A stretch of 64,000 nucleotides of DNA, taken from assembly GCA_035574295.1 (NCBI GenBank), contig DATLYX010000106.1:1-64000 (forward strand). The letters are read 5' to 3'. Under the pieces are notes generated by a model. It was given only the letters and a program-made list of their open reading frames with translations. It was not told the DNA's origin and did not search any database. Position numbers and translations under genes: made by a program. The DNA is from PNAI01 sp035574295 (GTDB taxonomy: Bacteria > Pseudomonadota > Alphaproteobacteria > Rhizobiales > Xanthobacteraceae). Below, in pieces: positions 42,305 through 50,852 of the stretch (positions within the stretch are counted from its first letter, which is position 1; the number at the start of each line of letters is the position of its first letter).

Positions 42305-43270
42305 CTACTTGCCGGCCACGGCTCTCAGGATCGGGGTGAGGCGCGCGATTTCGCTCGACACCAGAGCTGCAAGCGGTTTCGGCCCGCGCCGGTTCTTGTC
42401 CGCGACCGTGGCGCCAAGGTCGGTCAGCCGCTTGCGCACCGCCTCATCGTCGAGGCCCTTGTCGAGCGCCGCCGCCAACTTTTCGACGATCGGCTGCGGC
42501 GTGCCTTTGGGCGCGAACACGCCGAAGAACACAGTGATGTTGAATTGCGGCAGCCCGCCCTCCGCGGATGTCGGCAGGTCCGGCAGAGCCGGGTGCCGCT
42601 TCTCGCTCGTGATCGCGAGCGCCTTCATCGTTCCTGCGCGCAGATGCGGGAGCGGGCCCAGGATCGGATCGCAGACGTAATCCACTTGGCCCGCAAGCAG
42701 CGCGTTCATCACCGGTGCGGTGCCGGTGAACGGCACCATCGTCGGCTTGATGCCGATGGCGTGATTCAACAACAGGCATCCGGTATAGGACACCGAGCCC
42801 ACGCCCGCGTGCGCCATGTTGAGCCTGCTTTCGTTGGCCTTGGCATAGGCGACAAATTCCTTGAGCGTATTGGGCGGCAGGTCTTTTCGCACCACCAAGA
42901 CTTCCGGTTGTTCGGCCACCATGCCGATCGGCTCAAAATCGGTCTGCGGGTTGTACGGCAGGTTCGGATTGAGCGCGACCGACGCCGCATGGGTGCCGAG
43001 ATGCCCAAGCAGCAGGGTGTAGCCGTCCGGCGCTGCCTTGGCCGCACGATTGGCGCCCGTAGCCCCGCCCGCTCCGCCCACGTTCTCGACCACGAACTGC
43101 TGCCCGAGCTGGCGCGACAGCACGTCAGCCGCGATCCGGCCAGTGATGTCTGCCGGTCCGCCGGCGGCGAAAGGCACAATGATGGTCACCGCGCGCGAGG
43201 GATAGGTTTGCGCCTCTGCCAACGTGGCGGTCGTTGCAAGAAGCGCCGCTGCAACCCAAGAAAGCTTCAT
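42305..43270 (-). CDS. TctC/Bug-family periplasmic binding protein
   Basis: A 321-residue extracytoplasmic receptor for a carboxylate. A signal peptide (WVAAALLATTATLAEAQ) is followed by YPSRAVTIIVPFAAGGPADI, VVENVGGAGGATG, PDGYTLLLGHLGTHA and LPDLPTSAEGGLPQF. The ATG at 43270 follows ggggagg. Orphan: no TctAB genes near. It shares its upstream region with the divergent HupE-like gene. It differs clearly from the TctC protein at 21004. Confidence 0.9.
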   Translation of the reverse strand: MKLSWVAAALLATTATLAEAQTYPSRAVTIIVPFAAGGPADITGRIAADVLSRQLGQQFVVENVGGAGGATGANRAAKAAPDGYTLLLGHLGTHAASVALNPNLPYNPQTDFEPIGMVAEQPEVLVVRKDLPPNTLKEFVAYAKANESRLNMAHAGVGSVSYTGCLLLNHAIGIKPTMVPFTGTAPVMNALLAGQVDYVCDPILGPLPHLRAGTMKALAITSEKRHPALPDLPTSAEGGLPQFNITVFFGVFAPKGTPQPIVEKLAAALDKGLDDEAVRKRLTDLGATVADKNRRGPKPLAALVSSEIARLTPILRAVAGK

Positions 43271-43333
43271 GCCGTCCTCCCCGTGCTTGTGAACTGCGCC
43301 GGCTGCAAGCGTAGCGCAGGGCCGGGTCGCATT

Positions 43334-43347
43334 TCGCGATATCGCGA
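43334..43347. promoter_or_regulatory. Perfect 14-bp palindrome upstream of hupE-like gene
   Basis: tcgcgatatcgcga reads the same on both strands and is followed directly by TATAAT (43348-43353), a perfect -10 hexamer. The site lies between divergent tctC-like and hupE-like genes. A dimeric repressor site is a plausible reading; there is no good -35 hexamer. If TATAAT works as a -10 box, transcription would begin at about the ATG 43361. Confidence 0.4.
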
Positions 43348-43360
43348 TATAATGCCGGCC

Positions 43361-43945
43361 ATGAAGGACCGAGTCATCCCAATTGTGGCGCTGCTTGCGG
43401 TCATGCCTGCCATGCCTGCGAGCGCCCACACCGGCAGCTTGGCGGGCGGCTTTCTCGGGGGGCTTGCCCATCCGGTGTTGGGCCCGGACCACGTCCTCGC
43501 CATGGTGGCAGTGGGATTGTGGGGCGCATTCCTCGGTGCCCCGGCGATTTATCTGTTACCCATCGTCTTCCCCTTGGTGATGGCGGTGGGCGGGGTGATG
43601 GGGATTGCCGGCGTGCCTTTGCCCGGCACCGAGATCGGGATCGCGTTGTCCGCAATCGTGCTCGGGCTGATGGTGATGCTTGCTGCGGGCCCGCCGCTTT
43701 GGGTTGCAACCCTCGTGGTCGGGGCATTTGCCATCTTCCACGGCTATGCCCATGGTGCCGAACTTCCTCCCGGTGCCGACGCGCTCGCCTATTCGGCCGG
43801 ATTCGTGATAGCCACCGGCTTGCTTCATTTGGCCGGCATTGCTTTCGGCCTGTTATCGCGCTGGCCCACCGGAGCGACCGCCGTCCGCACCGCTGGCGCG
43901 CTCATCGCCGCTGCCGGCGCCTTCTTTCTGTTCAGGCTTGCGTGA
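43361..43945 (+). CDS. HupE/UreJ-family membrane protein (nickel/cobalt permease-like)
   Basis: A 194-residue protein with a cleavable signal peptide (IVALLAVMPAMPASA, then HTG) and about six membrane helices. The hallmark HPxxGxDH motif is intact (HPVLGPDH, residues 37-44), and a second histidine block (FAIFHGYAHGAE) follows; these bind Ni or Co in HupE/UreJ proteins. No hydrogenase or urease genes occur in the window, so the metal's use is unknown. ATG 43352 is an alternative start. Its TGA overlaps the next gene's GTG. Confidence 0.88.
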   Translation: MKDRVIPIVALLAVMPAMPASAHTGSLAGGFLGGLAHPVLGPDHVLAMVAVGLWGAFLGAPAIYLLPIVFPLVMAVGGVMGIAGVPLPGTEIGIALSAIVLGLMVMLAAGPPLWVATLVVGAFAIFHGYAHGAELPPGADALAYSAGFVIATGLLHLAGIAFGLLSRWPTGATAVRTAGALIAAAGAFFLFRLA

Positions 43946-44547
43946 GCGCCGCTGTGCGCTCCTCGCTGGTTCTCGCGCTGCTCGTTGTTCCCGATGCTGC
44001 ACTTGCTCATCCGGCGTTGCCCGGCATAGGCGGGTTTTGGGGCGGGTTGCTGCATCCGTTCGTCGTACCGGCGCATGCGCTCGCGATCGTAGCCGCAGGC
44101 CTGCTCGTCGGGCAGGTGATTAAGGGCGTGCCGGAGTCCGCGCGTTGGAACGGCCCGGCCGCTTTTGCCGCGGGATTGGTTGCCGGCTCGATCGCCATCG
44201 CCTGCGCCTTTGTTCCGGTCCACGCCAACGAAGCCCTGCTCGGCCTCGCGGCGCTCAGCGGAATTTGGATCGCCGCAGGTCGCATCCCTCTGCACCTGAC
44301 CCCTCTGCTGATCGCAGGTCTGACCGGCCTCGTGGTGGCCCTGGATTCTCCGCCCGACGCCACCCTTCTGCGCGAGGCACTCCTCATGCAGATCGGGACC
44401 TTCTGCGGCGCGCTCGCGCTGTTCACCGCGCTGCAGGAAATTGCCTCCCGCCTCAGGCGCGGCTGGCAGCACGTGGGCGTGCGGATCCTGGGCTCCTGGA
44501 CCGCCGCGAGCGCCATTCTGGTGCTCGCGCTTCGGTTTGCCAAATGA
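43942..44547 (+). CDS. Second HupE/UreJ-like membrane protein
   Basis: A 201-residue relative of the preceding protein: signal peptide (LVLALLVVPDAALA), then GGFWGGLLHPF and about six helices. The hallmark motif is altered: HPFVVPAH has alanine where the aspartate should be, and the second histidine block (FVPVHANEA) is weaker, so metal handling may differ. Start GTG 43942 overlaps the previous stop (GTGA), indicating translational coupling and perhaps a heteromeric pair. GTG 43954 is an alternative. Confidence 0.8.
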   Translation: MSAAVRSSLVLALLVVPDAALAHPALPGIGGFWGGLLHPFVVPAHALAIVAAGLLVGQVIKGVPESARWNGPAAFAAGLVAGSIAIACAFVPVHANEALLGLAALSGIWIAAGRIPLHLTPLLIAGLTGLVVALDSPPDATLLREALLMQIGTFCGALALFTALQEIASRLRRGWQHVGVRILGSWTAASAILVLALRFAK

Positions 44548-44556
44548 ATAGAACCG

Positions 44557-45240
44557 CTATCGAGCCTCCGTCTCGATGGCGTTGGAAACCTGCTCGATCG
44601 CGCTGGCCAACACCTCCGGGGGGTGGGCGCCGCTGATGGCGGCAACGCCGCCGAAGATGAAAGTCGGAACGCCGTCGATGCCGGCCTCCTTCGCCGCGTT
44701 GGCTTGGCGGGTGATCTGCTCGACATCCTGCTCGCTCGCGAGCTGCGCGCGAATTTCGTCCGCGTCGAGCCCGCAGTCGGCCGCCGCCTGTACCAAAACC
44801 TCGCGGTCGGAGAGGTCGCCGCCCTCGGAGAAATAAAGATCCATCAGCCGCTGTTTCATGCGCGCGGCCGCCGCATTGCCGCCGCTCTGCCGGGCCCACA
44901 GAATGAGCCGGTGCGCGTCGGTCGTGTTGGGCTGCCGGTTCATCTTGTCGGCCGCATAGGTGAGCCCTTCCGAGGCCGCTGCCGCCGCAACGCGCCCTGC
45001 GATGCCCTGGTAGCGTTCGACCGAACCGAATTTTGTTGTCAGGTACTCCTCCCGGCTCATGCCCTCGCGCGGAACCCATGGATTGAGAAAATAGGGGTGG
45101 TATCGCACCTCCACCGGAATCTCCGGCTTCAGCGCCAACGCCTTCTCCAGGCGTCGTTTCCCGATAAAACACCAAGGGCAGACCACGTCCGAGACGACAT
45201 CGATCTGCAGCGGTTTTCTGGTCGGCATATCGGACGACAT
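44557..45240 (-). CDS. DsbA-family (FrnE-like) thiol oxidoreductase
   Basis: A 227-residue cytoplasmic protein with a thioredoxin-fold CPWC active site (Cys21 and Cys24 in SDVVCPWCFIGKRRLE), a helical insertion, and the cis-Pro loop GIDGVPTFIFGG. It belongs to the FrnE/2-hydroxychromene-2-carboxylate-isomerase-like group, whose members act as disulfide isomerases or in antibiotic synthesis. No signal peptide is seen, so the substrate is intracellular. It converges with the second HupE-like gene. Confidence 0.9.
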   Translation of the reverse strand: MSSDMPTRKPLQIDVVSDVVCPWCFIGKRRLEKALALKPEIPVEVRYHPYFLNPWVPREGMSREEYLTTKFGSVERYQGIAGRVAAAAASEGLTYAADKMNRQPNTTDAHRLILWARQSGGNAAAARMKQRLMDLYFSEGGDLSDREVLVQAAADCGLDADEIRAQLASEQDVEQITRQANAAKEAGIDGVPTFIFGGVAAISGAHPPEVLASAIEQVSNAIETEAR

Positions 45241-45285
45241 CCGGGGCTCCTCTGGTTGGCCTGCAGACCAGATGTACGCCTTCGT

Positions 45286-46530
45286 TCACTCCGCGGCAAC
45301 CGTGCGCGGCGTAATGCGCGCCAAAAGCGAGAGCGCCGTATCGCTCGGCTTGAGCGTCGCCAGAGTTATGCTCGGCGCAACCTGGCGGTCGCGCGCGCCG
45401 TGCAACATGGCCTCCTTGAGCAGACTGGCCAGCCGTCGCGCCACCACGTGCGCCGCACGCAGATCGGTCCCGGTGAACACCGCAAGGATCGAGCCGTCGT
45501 CCTGCCGGCAGGCGAAATCCACCTTGCGCATGAGCCGCGCCACCACGCGCGCAGCGTCGAAGCTCGCGCGGCGATCAAGCGCATCGTCAAACGAAAACCG
45601 GGCGATGGAAAGGCCGTGCCCTTGCTCGTTCGCTGCATCGACTGCTCGCGCGAGATCCTGCGCAAATGCCTCTTCGCGCAGGAGTCCGGTTTCCGGATCG
45701 AGCATTCCGCTCGCATCCAGCGACTTCAGCATTCGCTCAAGCCGCGCATTGAAAGAGTGCTGTCGGACCATGGGCAAGACGCGCTCGACGAGCCGTTCCG
45801 GATCGCTTTCGCGCAGCAAGTTCGGCATTTGCTCGGGGCAATAGCCGTCGCCGAGCGCCGCGACCGGCAGGTCGCGGAACCGGCCGTCCTCCGCGAGCAC
45901 GACCAGAAAGGCGTCGATGATCTTTGGGCTGAAGCCGTCGCCGATGACGACGCCGTTGATTTCCCGCGCTGCAAGACGACGGCCGGCAGCTTCGATGCTG
46001 AGCGCACCGATCACACCGACCCGCTCGCCCACCGCAACGCTCAGCGTCGGGTAGCTGCGGCCGCGGCCGAGCACGAGCACGCTGGCATCGTCGAGCGGAT
46101 CGCTCTGCGCCAACGCCGAAACCGTCGCGGGTGATTCGGCCAGCGTCTTGATCCGTCGCAAGACCGTTGCATGCAGCTCCCGCACCCGCATCGCCGCAGC
46201 GAGCCGTGCGATCAGCCGCTCGCTCGACCATTCCGCTGCAATCGGCAGAGCGGCCGCGCAGGGCAGGGGAGCGTCGCGCGGCAACAGGGCGATCACCGGC
46301 ACGTATGGTTCTGCGCTCAAGACCCGCCGCTCGAATTCTTCGGCAATCTTGCGCTCTACATGGCCTGCACCGACGATTACGACGGCGGACGGTTGCACCG
46401 ACGCAACGGCTGTCGCGGCATCGACCCAACGCGTCTCGACGATCGGGAACGCCCCCGCATCGCCGAGCCGTGCAACCAGCTTTTCGGACGGAGTTTCGGA
46501 TACGACTACAAGCGGGCCTTGCAACGCCAT
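45286..46530 (-). CDS. Degenerate GGDEF-domain protein
   Basis: A protein of about 414 residues. The N-terminal 270 residues look like two receiver-like alpha/beta domains without phospho-Asp signatures. The C-terminal part starts like a GGDEF domain (DPETGLLREEAFAQDLARAV) and keeps the fold (ARVVARLMRKVDFACR), but the catalytic GGDEF loop reads RQDDGSILAVF. It should not make c-di-GMP; it may bind nucleotide or act as a scaffold. The start is uncertain (ATG 46530, or TTG 46542). Confidence 0.75.
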   Translation of the reverse strand: MALQGPLVVVSETPSEKLVARLGDAGAFPIVETRWVDAATAVASVQPSAVVIVGAGHVERKIAEEFERRVLSAEPYVPVIALLPRDAPLPCAAALPIAAEWSSERLIARLAAAMRVRELHATVLRRIKTLAESPATVSALAQSDPLDDASVLVLGRGRSYPTLSVAVGERVGVIGALSIEAAGRRLAAREINGVVIGDGFSPKIIDAFLVVLAEDGRFRDLPVAALGDGYCPEQMPNLLRESDPERLVERVLPMVRQHSFNARLERMLKSLDASGMLDPETGLLREEAFAQDLARAVDAANEQGHGLSIARFSFDDALDRRASFDAARVVARLMRKVDFACRQDDGSILAVFTGTDLRAAHVVARRLASLLKEAMLHGARDRQVAPSITLATLKPSDTALSLLARITPRTVAAE

Positions 46531-46742
46531 CGGAACACGCAACTCTGAAGAAGCGGACTCTGACCCTAAGCATACGCTGTTAATGGCACGTCAACGGGCA
46601 ATTATGCGGCGATTTTCGTGTCCTTACGCGTCCTTTCCAGCTCCCGCAAAGCAGCGACGCCGAAGCGGGGTTACACACTGGACAACGCTCCTGCTAAACT
46701 GTCAGATGCGGAGGGGGCGCATTTATCCAGCCGGGGGATCCC

Positions 46743-49301
46743 ATGGCATGCCAATGGTTTGCCCAAGCCGCCCGTTGTTTACGCGATAGGCGGCCGCAAG
46801 GAACGACTCTGCTTCCCATCACCCCGCTGTCGATCAGCGCGCTGTCGATCATCGCGCTGTTTGCGGCCCTCACGGTCGTCACGATGCCGGCGCACGCGCA
46901 ATTGGCTCCACAGTGGGCCTACTGCACGGGCGGCTCCGACATCGATTGGAATACCCAGATCAGGAACTGCACGACCCTCATCCAGTCACCGCGCGAGTCG
47001 CGCAAGAACCGATCGATCGCCTATATCAACCGTGGCCTGGCCTACTACACCCTGCGAAACTTTGACCAGGCGATCAGCGATTATACCGAGGCGATCAGCC
47101 TCGACCCGAACAGCGCCATTGCCTATCACAACCGCGGCCTCGCCTACAAAAACTCCGGCGCGCTTGATCCCGCCTTAAGCGACTATACCGAAGCGATTCG
47201 GCTCGATCCGCGTTACGCCAGCGCGTTTGTCGCGCGCGGCAACGTATTTGTCATCAAGGGCGACAACGACCGCGCCATCGCCGACTACAACGAGGCGATC
47301 AGGATCAGCCCGGACGTGCTCGCCTTCTACAATCGCGGCCTGGCCTACTACAACAAGAAGAATCTCGATCAGGCGATCTCCGATTACAGCTCCGCGCTGC
47401 GTTTCAATCCGCGCTATGCCCTGGCCTACGCCAACCGCGGTCTCGCCTACTATGACAAGGCCGAATACGAACGCGCGCTTGCCGATTACAACGAGGCGCT
47501 GCGGCTCGACCCGGATCAGGCCATCACCTACAGCAACCGCGGCCTCATCTTTGCGGTTCGGAAGGAGTACGACCGCGCCATCACTGACTACAATCAGGCG
47601 ATCCGGCTCGACCCGCGCTATGCCATCGCCTTCTACAACCGCGGTCTTGCCTACGCCAACAAGGATGATCTCGACCGCGCCATCGCCGATTACAGCCAAG
47701 CGGTCGCCTTCGATCCGCAGTTGTACGAGGCGTATTTCAACCGCGGCAACGCCTATTACAACAAGGACGACTACGACCGCGCCATCGCCGATTACACGCG
47801 GACGATCGATCTCAACCCGGATTACGCGCTGGCCTACAACAACCGCGCTCTGTGCCACTTTCAGAAGAAAAACTACGAGGCCGCGCTTGGTGATTACGCG
47901 GCCGCCCTGCGCATCAATCCGCAATACGCCGCGGCCTATGACAATCGCGGCGACGTGTACTTTGCCAAGGGCGACTACGACCGGGCCATTACCGAGTACG
48001 GCGAAGCGATCCGGATCAGTCCGCTGACCGCGCAATATTATTTCAGCCGTGCCCGCGCATATTACGCCAAACGCGACTACGACCGCGCCATCGCCGATTA
48101 CACTGAGATCCTCAGGATCAATCCGCAGGACGCCGCTGCGCTCAACAATCGCGGCGACGCCTATGCCGCCAAGCGGGACTACGACCGCGCCCTTGCCGAC
48201 TTTTCCGAGGCTATCCGAATAAATCCGAACGTCGCGCTCTACCACGCCGACCGAGGGCTCGCCTACTACAACAAGGGAGAATACGACCGCGCGATTGCCG
48301 ATTACACCGAGGCGATCCGGATCAACCCCCGTTACGCCTCCGCCTACGACAACCGTGGCAATGCTTATCTCCGCAAAGGCGAATATGATCGGGCCCTCGC
48401 CGATTACGAGGAGGCGCTCAGGATCAATCCGAAGAGCGCCATCGCCAACAACAATCGCGGCGTGGCTTATTTCAACAAGGAGGAGCTCGACAAGGCGATC
48501 GAGTCCTACACCGCCGCGATCAAACTAAATCCCGACTACGCCACCGCCTATGACAATCGCGGCGACGTCTATGCCACGCGCGGCGAATTCGACCAGGCGA
48601 TCGCCGACTACAGCGAAGCGATCCGCATCAACAAGCGCGCCAGCTATTACGTGCGCCGCGGCAGCGCCTATCTTGCCAAGCAGGACCTCGAGCGCGCGCT
48701 CGCCGATTACAACGAGGCGATCAAGCTCGAACCCAAGTCCGACTGGGCTTATCTGCATCGCGGCCTGCTCAATCTCTACAACGGCCAGCCGCCCAAGGCG
48801 CTGGTTGACATCACCCACGCCGCCGAGCTCGACAAGAAGGACGCCTTCAACGCGCTGTGGCTGGACATCGTCGGCCAGCGCAGCGGCCTGCCGAGCCGCC
48901 TGGCGGACGCCGCAAAGGAACTCAACATGACCGCGTGGCCGGCACCGGTCTTGCGCCTTTATCTCGGTCAGTTCACGCCTGCGGCCGTGCTCGCCGCAGC
49001 CGAAGACGGCTCGGGCCGGGTGAAGAAACGTCAAATCTGCCAAGCCAATTTTTACAGCGGCCTTTGGGCGCTGCGGCAGAATGCAAAGGACGATGCCAAA
49101 CGCCTGCTCAAGCTCGCGGCCGAGGAGTGTTACAAGGCGGAGCTTGAATGGCGCGCCGCGGTCGCCGAGCTGAAGATGCTCGAAGCGACCTCCCCCCCTG
49201 CACAAGCTGAGCCGCCGAACGCGCCCGCAGGCGAAACCGCGGAAAAGGACAAGCGGCCGGAAAAGGCAGAGCCACCCCAGGAACCGGACAAGGACAAGTA
49301 G
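46743..49301 (+). CDS. Secreted protein with about 18 tandem TPR repeats
   Basis: An 852-residue protein. A long N-terminal region ends in a signal peptide (LSIIALFAALTVVTMPAHAQ). From residue 91 to about 700 there are about 18 successive 34-residue tetratricopeptide repeats of form AYxNRGxAYYxKxDYDRAIADYxEAIRLxP, making a long protein-binding superhelix. The C-terminal part has helices with several Cys and a Lys/Glu/Pro-rich tail ending in DKDK. Likely a periplasmic scaffold; the partner is unknown. The start ATG 46743 is the first good one after gggg. Confidence 0.88.
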   Translation: MACQWFAQAARCLRDRRPQGTTLLPITPLSISALSIIALFAALTVVTMPAHAQLAPQWAYCTGGSDIDWNTQIRNCTTLIQSPRESRKNRSIAYINRGLAYYTLRNFDQAISDYTEAISLDPNSAIAYHNRGLAYKNSGALDPALSDYTEAIRLDPRYASAFVARGNVFVIKGDNDRAIADYNEAIRISPDVLAFYNRGLAYYNKKNLDQAISDYSSALRFNPRYALAYANRGLAYYDKAEYERALADYNEALRLDPDQAITYSNRGLIFAVRKEYDRAITDYNQAIRLDPRYAIAFYNRGLAYANKDDLDRAIADYSQAVAFDPQLYEAYFNRGNAYYNKDDYDRAIADYTRTIDLNPDYALAYNNRALCHFQKKNYEAALGDYAAALRINPQYAAAYDNRGDVYFAKGDYDRAITEYGEAIRISPLTAQYYFSRARAYYAKRDYDRAIADYTEILRINPQDAAALNNRGDAYAAKRDYDRALADFSEAIRINPNVALYHADRGLAYYNKGEYDRAIADYTEAIRINPRYASAYDNRGNAYLRKGEYDRALADYEEALRINPKSAIANNNRGVAYFNKEELDKAIESYTAAIKLNPDYATAYDNRGDVYATRGEFDQAIADYSEAIRINKRASYYVRRGSAYLAKQDLERALADYNEAIKLEPKSDWAYLHRGLLNLYNGQPPKALVDITHAAELDKKDAFNALWLDIVGQRSGLPSRLADAAKELNMTAWPAPVLRLYLGQFTPAAVLAAAEDGSGRVKKRQICQANFYSGLWALRQNAKDDAKRLLKLAAEECYKAELEWRAAVAELKMLEATSPPAQAEPPNAPAGETAEKDKRPEKAEPPQEPDKDK
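47013..48842 (+). repeat. 102-bp tandem repeat array encoding TPRs
   Basis: About 18 successive units of 102 bases (34 codons), each one TPR. Copies have diverged by substitution but keep length exactly in nearly every unit, so the array arose by internal duplication and can be prone to recombination or misassembly. Confidence 0.85.
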
Positions 49302-49314
49302 TCGGGCCGGTCGT

Positions 49315-50838
49315 TTACGCCGCGCGCGGTCTGCGCCGCTCGCGGAATGCCGACACCATCAGGGCATTGGCCCCGCGCTGAGCCAAGGCCGCCTGCGCCG
49401 CACGTCTGTCGTCGGCGCTGCCGACGATCCGGTAGCTCAACAGCGGGTCCGGCACTGCCGCCAGCGCCGCACTCCCCCCTATCGGATCCAGCACCGACTG
49501 CAGATCGCGCTGCACGAAACGATAGCTGCCCACGTTGACCATGCCGGCCGGCGGCCCGCTGATCGTGACCACCCCCGTCCGTCCGTCCACGCGGCACGGA
49601 TAGCCCGTGTCCACAAAACCCGCAGCGTCTGCCGCAAGCACGGCGCTGCCTAATCCCCGCTCGGCAAAGGGTCGAACCGGAACCATTGGCCCGCGCACGG
49701 CCATTGTGCCGCCGCGCGTGCGCATGATCTCGCTCACCGCAGCAGCGCCCGCGCCCATCGCCGGCCCGATTGTAAAGTCAGCCACCGTGCCGTCCTTGCG
49801 TTGCACCGGCAAAAGTCCGATCTCGCCGAAGGCAAACACATCGATAAACTTGGCATAGGCGTCCCGCCAGCGCGGGCTTGCCGCTGCGCGCTCCGGCGCC
49901 TGCCAAACCCCCAGCACGCAACACGGTCGCGCGGGCAGCAGGCCCTCCGCCGCGATCTGCGGGGCCATGGGCGCAGGCATCGCAAGAACATCGCAGCCGT
50001 ATTCGTTGTATTGCTCGGTCAATGCCTGCGCATCGAGGCCGTGATGCAGCAGCAGCGTGCCGCCGCACAACAGCCAGGGGATTACACTGGTTGCGATGCC
50101 GGCGCACGACGCAAGGCCGAGCGACGTCAGGATTTTTGCGTCCTGCGCAAGTTCTGTTTCCAGCGCCACGGCGCTGCCGGCGGCTAACAATTGGGTGTCG
50201 CTGCGTGCCATGGCAACTCGGCCGTGCGGCGTGATCTCCCAGGTCACAATCGCGACCTCGGCCGCCGGATTGTCCCGCTCATTCGGCCATGGCGCGGGGT
50301 CGAGGCGGTCGGTTGTGAACAATTCGTCGAAGGAAACCACTCCGTCCGGCAGCTCCTCGCCAAAACCGCACACATAGCGGATTGAAAACACCTCGACCGC
50401 CGTTGCCAGCGCCACATCGCAGAGGGCCTCGCCGGCGACGCGGCCAGCAGCGATGATCGCCTTGGCGCCGAGGCAACCTAATGTCTCCGCCACGTCCGAT
50501 CGGCGCCAGAGCAGGGGAAGCGGCGCGGCGATCAGTCCGGCGCGCCATATGCCGAGCAAAGCCAGCACGCCTTCGACGATGTTCGGACAATGCAGGCCCA
50601 CAATCGACTGTCGGGGCAGACCGAAATGATGCAGCCGCCGCGCGATGGCCTCGATCACGCGGTCCGCAGCAGCGTAGGTGATATGGCGCGGTGGTCCGTC
50701 TGCGAACGTGCGACGATGCGGCGGGTCCACCAACGCGACCTTTGCCGGGTTGCCCAGCGCCGCGCGCCGAAACAAGGTGTCGAGCGTCGCTCCCTGTGCG
50801 GCCTCGATCAACTTCGCGGTGTCGTTCGCAGGTTTCAC
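49315..50838 (-). CDS. AMP-binding (ANL) superfamily protein with degenerate ATP loop
   Basis: A 507-residue relative of acyl-CoA synthetases. The ANL fold is visible (LHCPNIVEGVLALLGIWRAGLI, FGEIGLLPVQ, GFVDTGYPCRVDGRTGVVTI), but the ATP/phosphate loop, normally rich in Ser, Thr and Gly, reads VTWEITPHGRVAMARS, and the usual YG-x-TE is FGEIG. Catalysis is doubtful. The GTG at 50838 was chosen: the frame runs further upstream, but there it overlaps the YejA-like gene antiparallel in reading and shows no homology. It lies 14 bases after the stop of that gene, so they are probably co-transcribed. Confidence 0.72.
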   Translation of the reverse strand: MKPANDTAKLIEAAQGATLDTLFRRAALGNPAKVALVDPPHRRTFADGPPRHITYAAADRVIEAIARRLHHFGLPRQSIVGLHCPNIVEGVLALLGIWRAGLIAAPLPLLWRRSDVAETLGCLGAKAIIAAGRVAGEALCDVALATAVEVFSIRYVCGFGEELPDGVVSFDELFTTDRLDPAPWPNERDNPAAEVAIVTWEITPHGRVAMARSDTQLLAAGSAVALETELAQDAKILTSLGLASCAGIATSVIPWLLCGGTLLLHHGLDAQALTEQYNEYGCDVLAMPAPMAPQIAAEGLLPARPCCVLGVWQAPERAAASPRWRDAYAKFIDVFAFGEIGLLPVQRKDGTVADFTIGPAMGAGAAAVSEIMRTRGGTMAVRGPMVPVRPFAERGLGSAVLAADAAGFVDTGYPCRVDGRTGVVTISGPPAGMVNVGSYRFVQRDLQSVLDPIGGSAALAAVPDPLLSYRIVGSADDRRAAQAALAQRGANALMVSAFRERRRPRAA

Positions 50839-50852
50839 GAAAACCTCAGCGT

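Noticed and set aside
47013..48842. Regular repeats that could suggest a CRISPR array
   Set aside because: The units are translated TPRs of 102 bases without short identical repeats and unique spacers.
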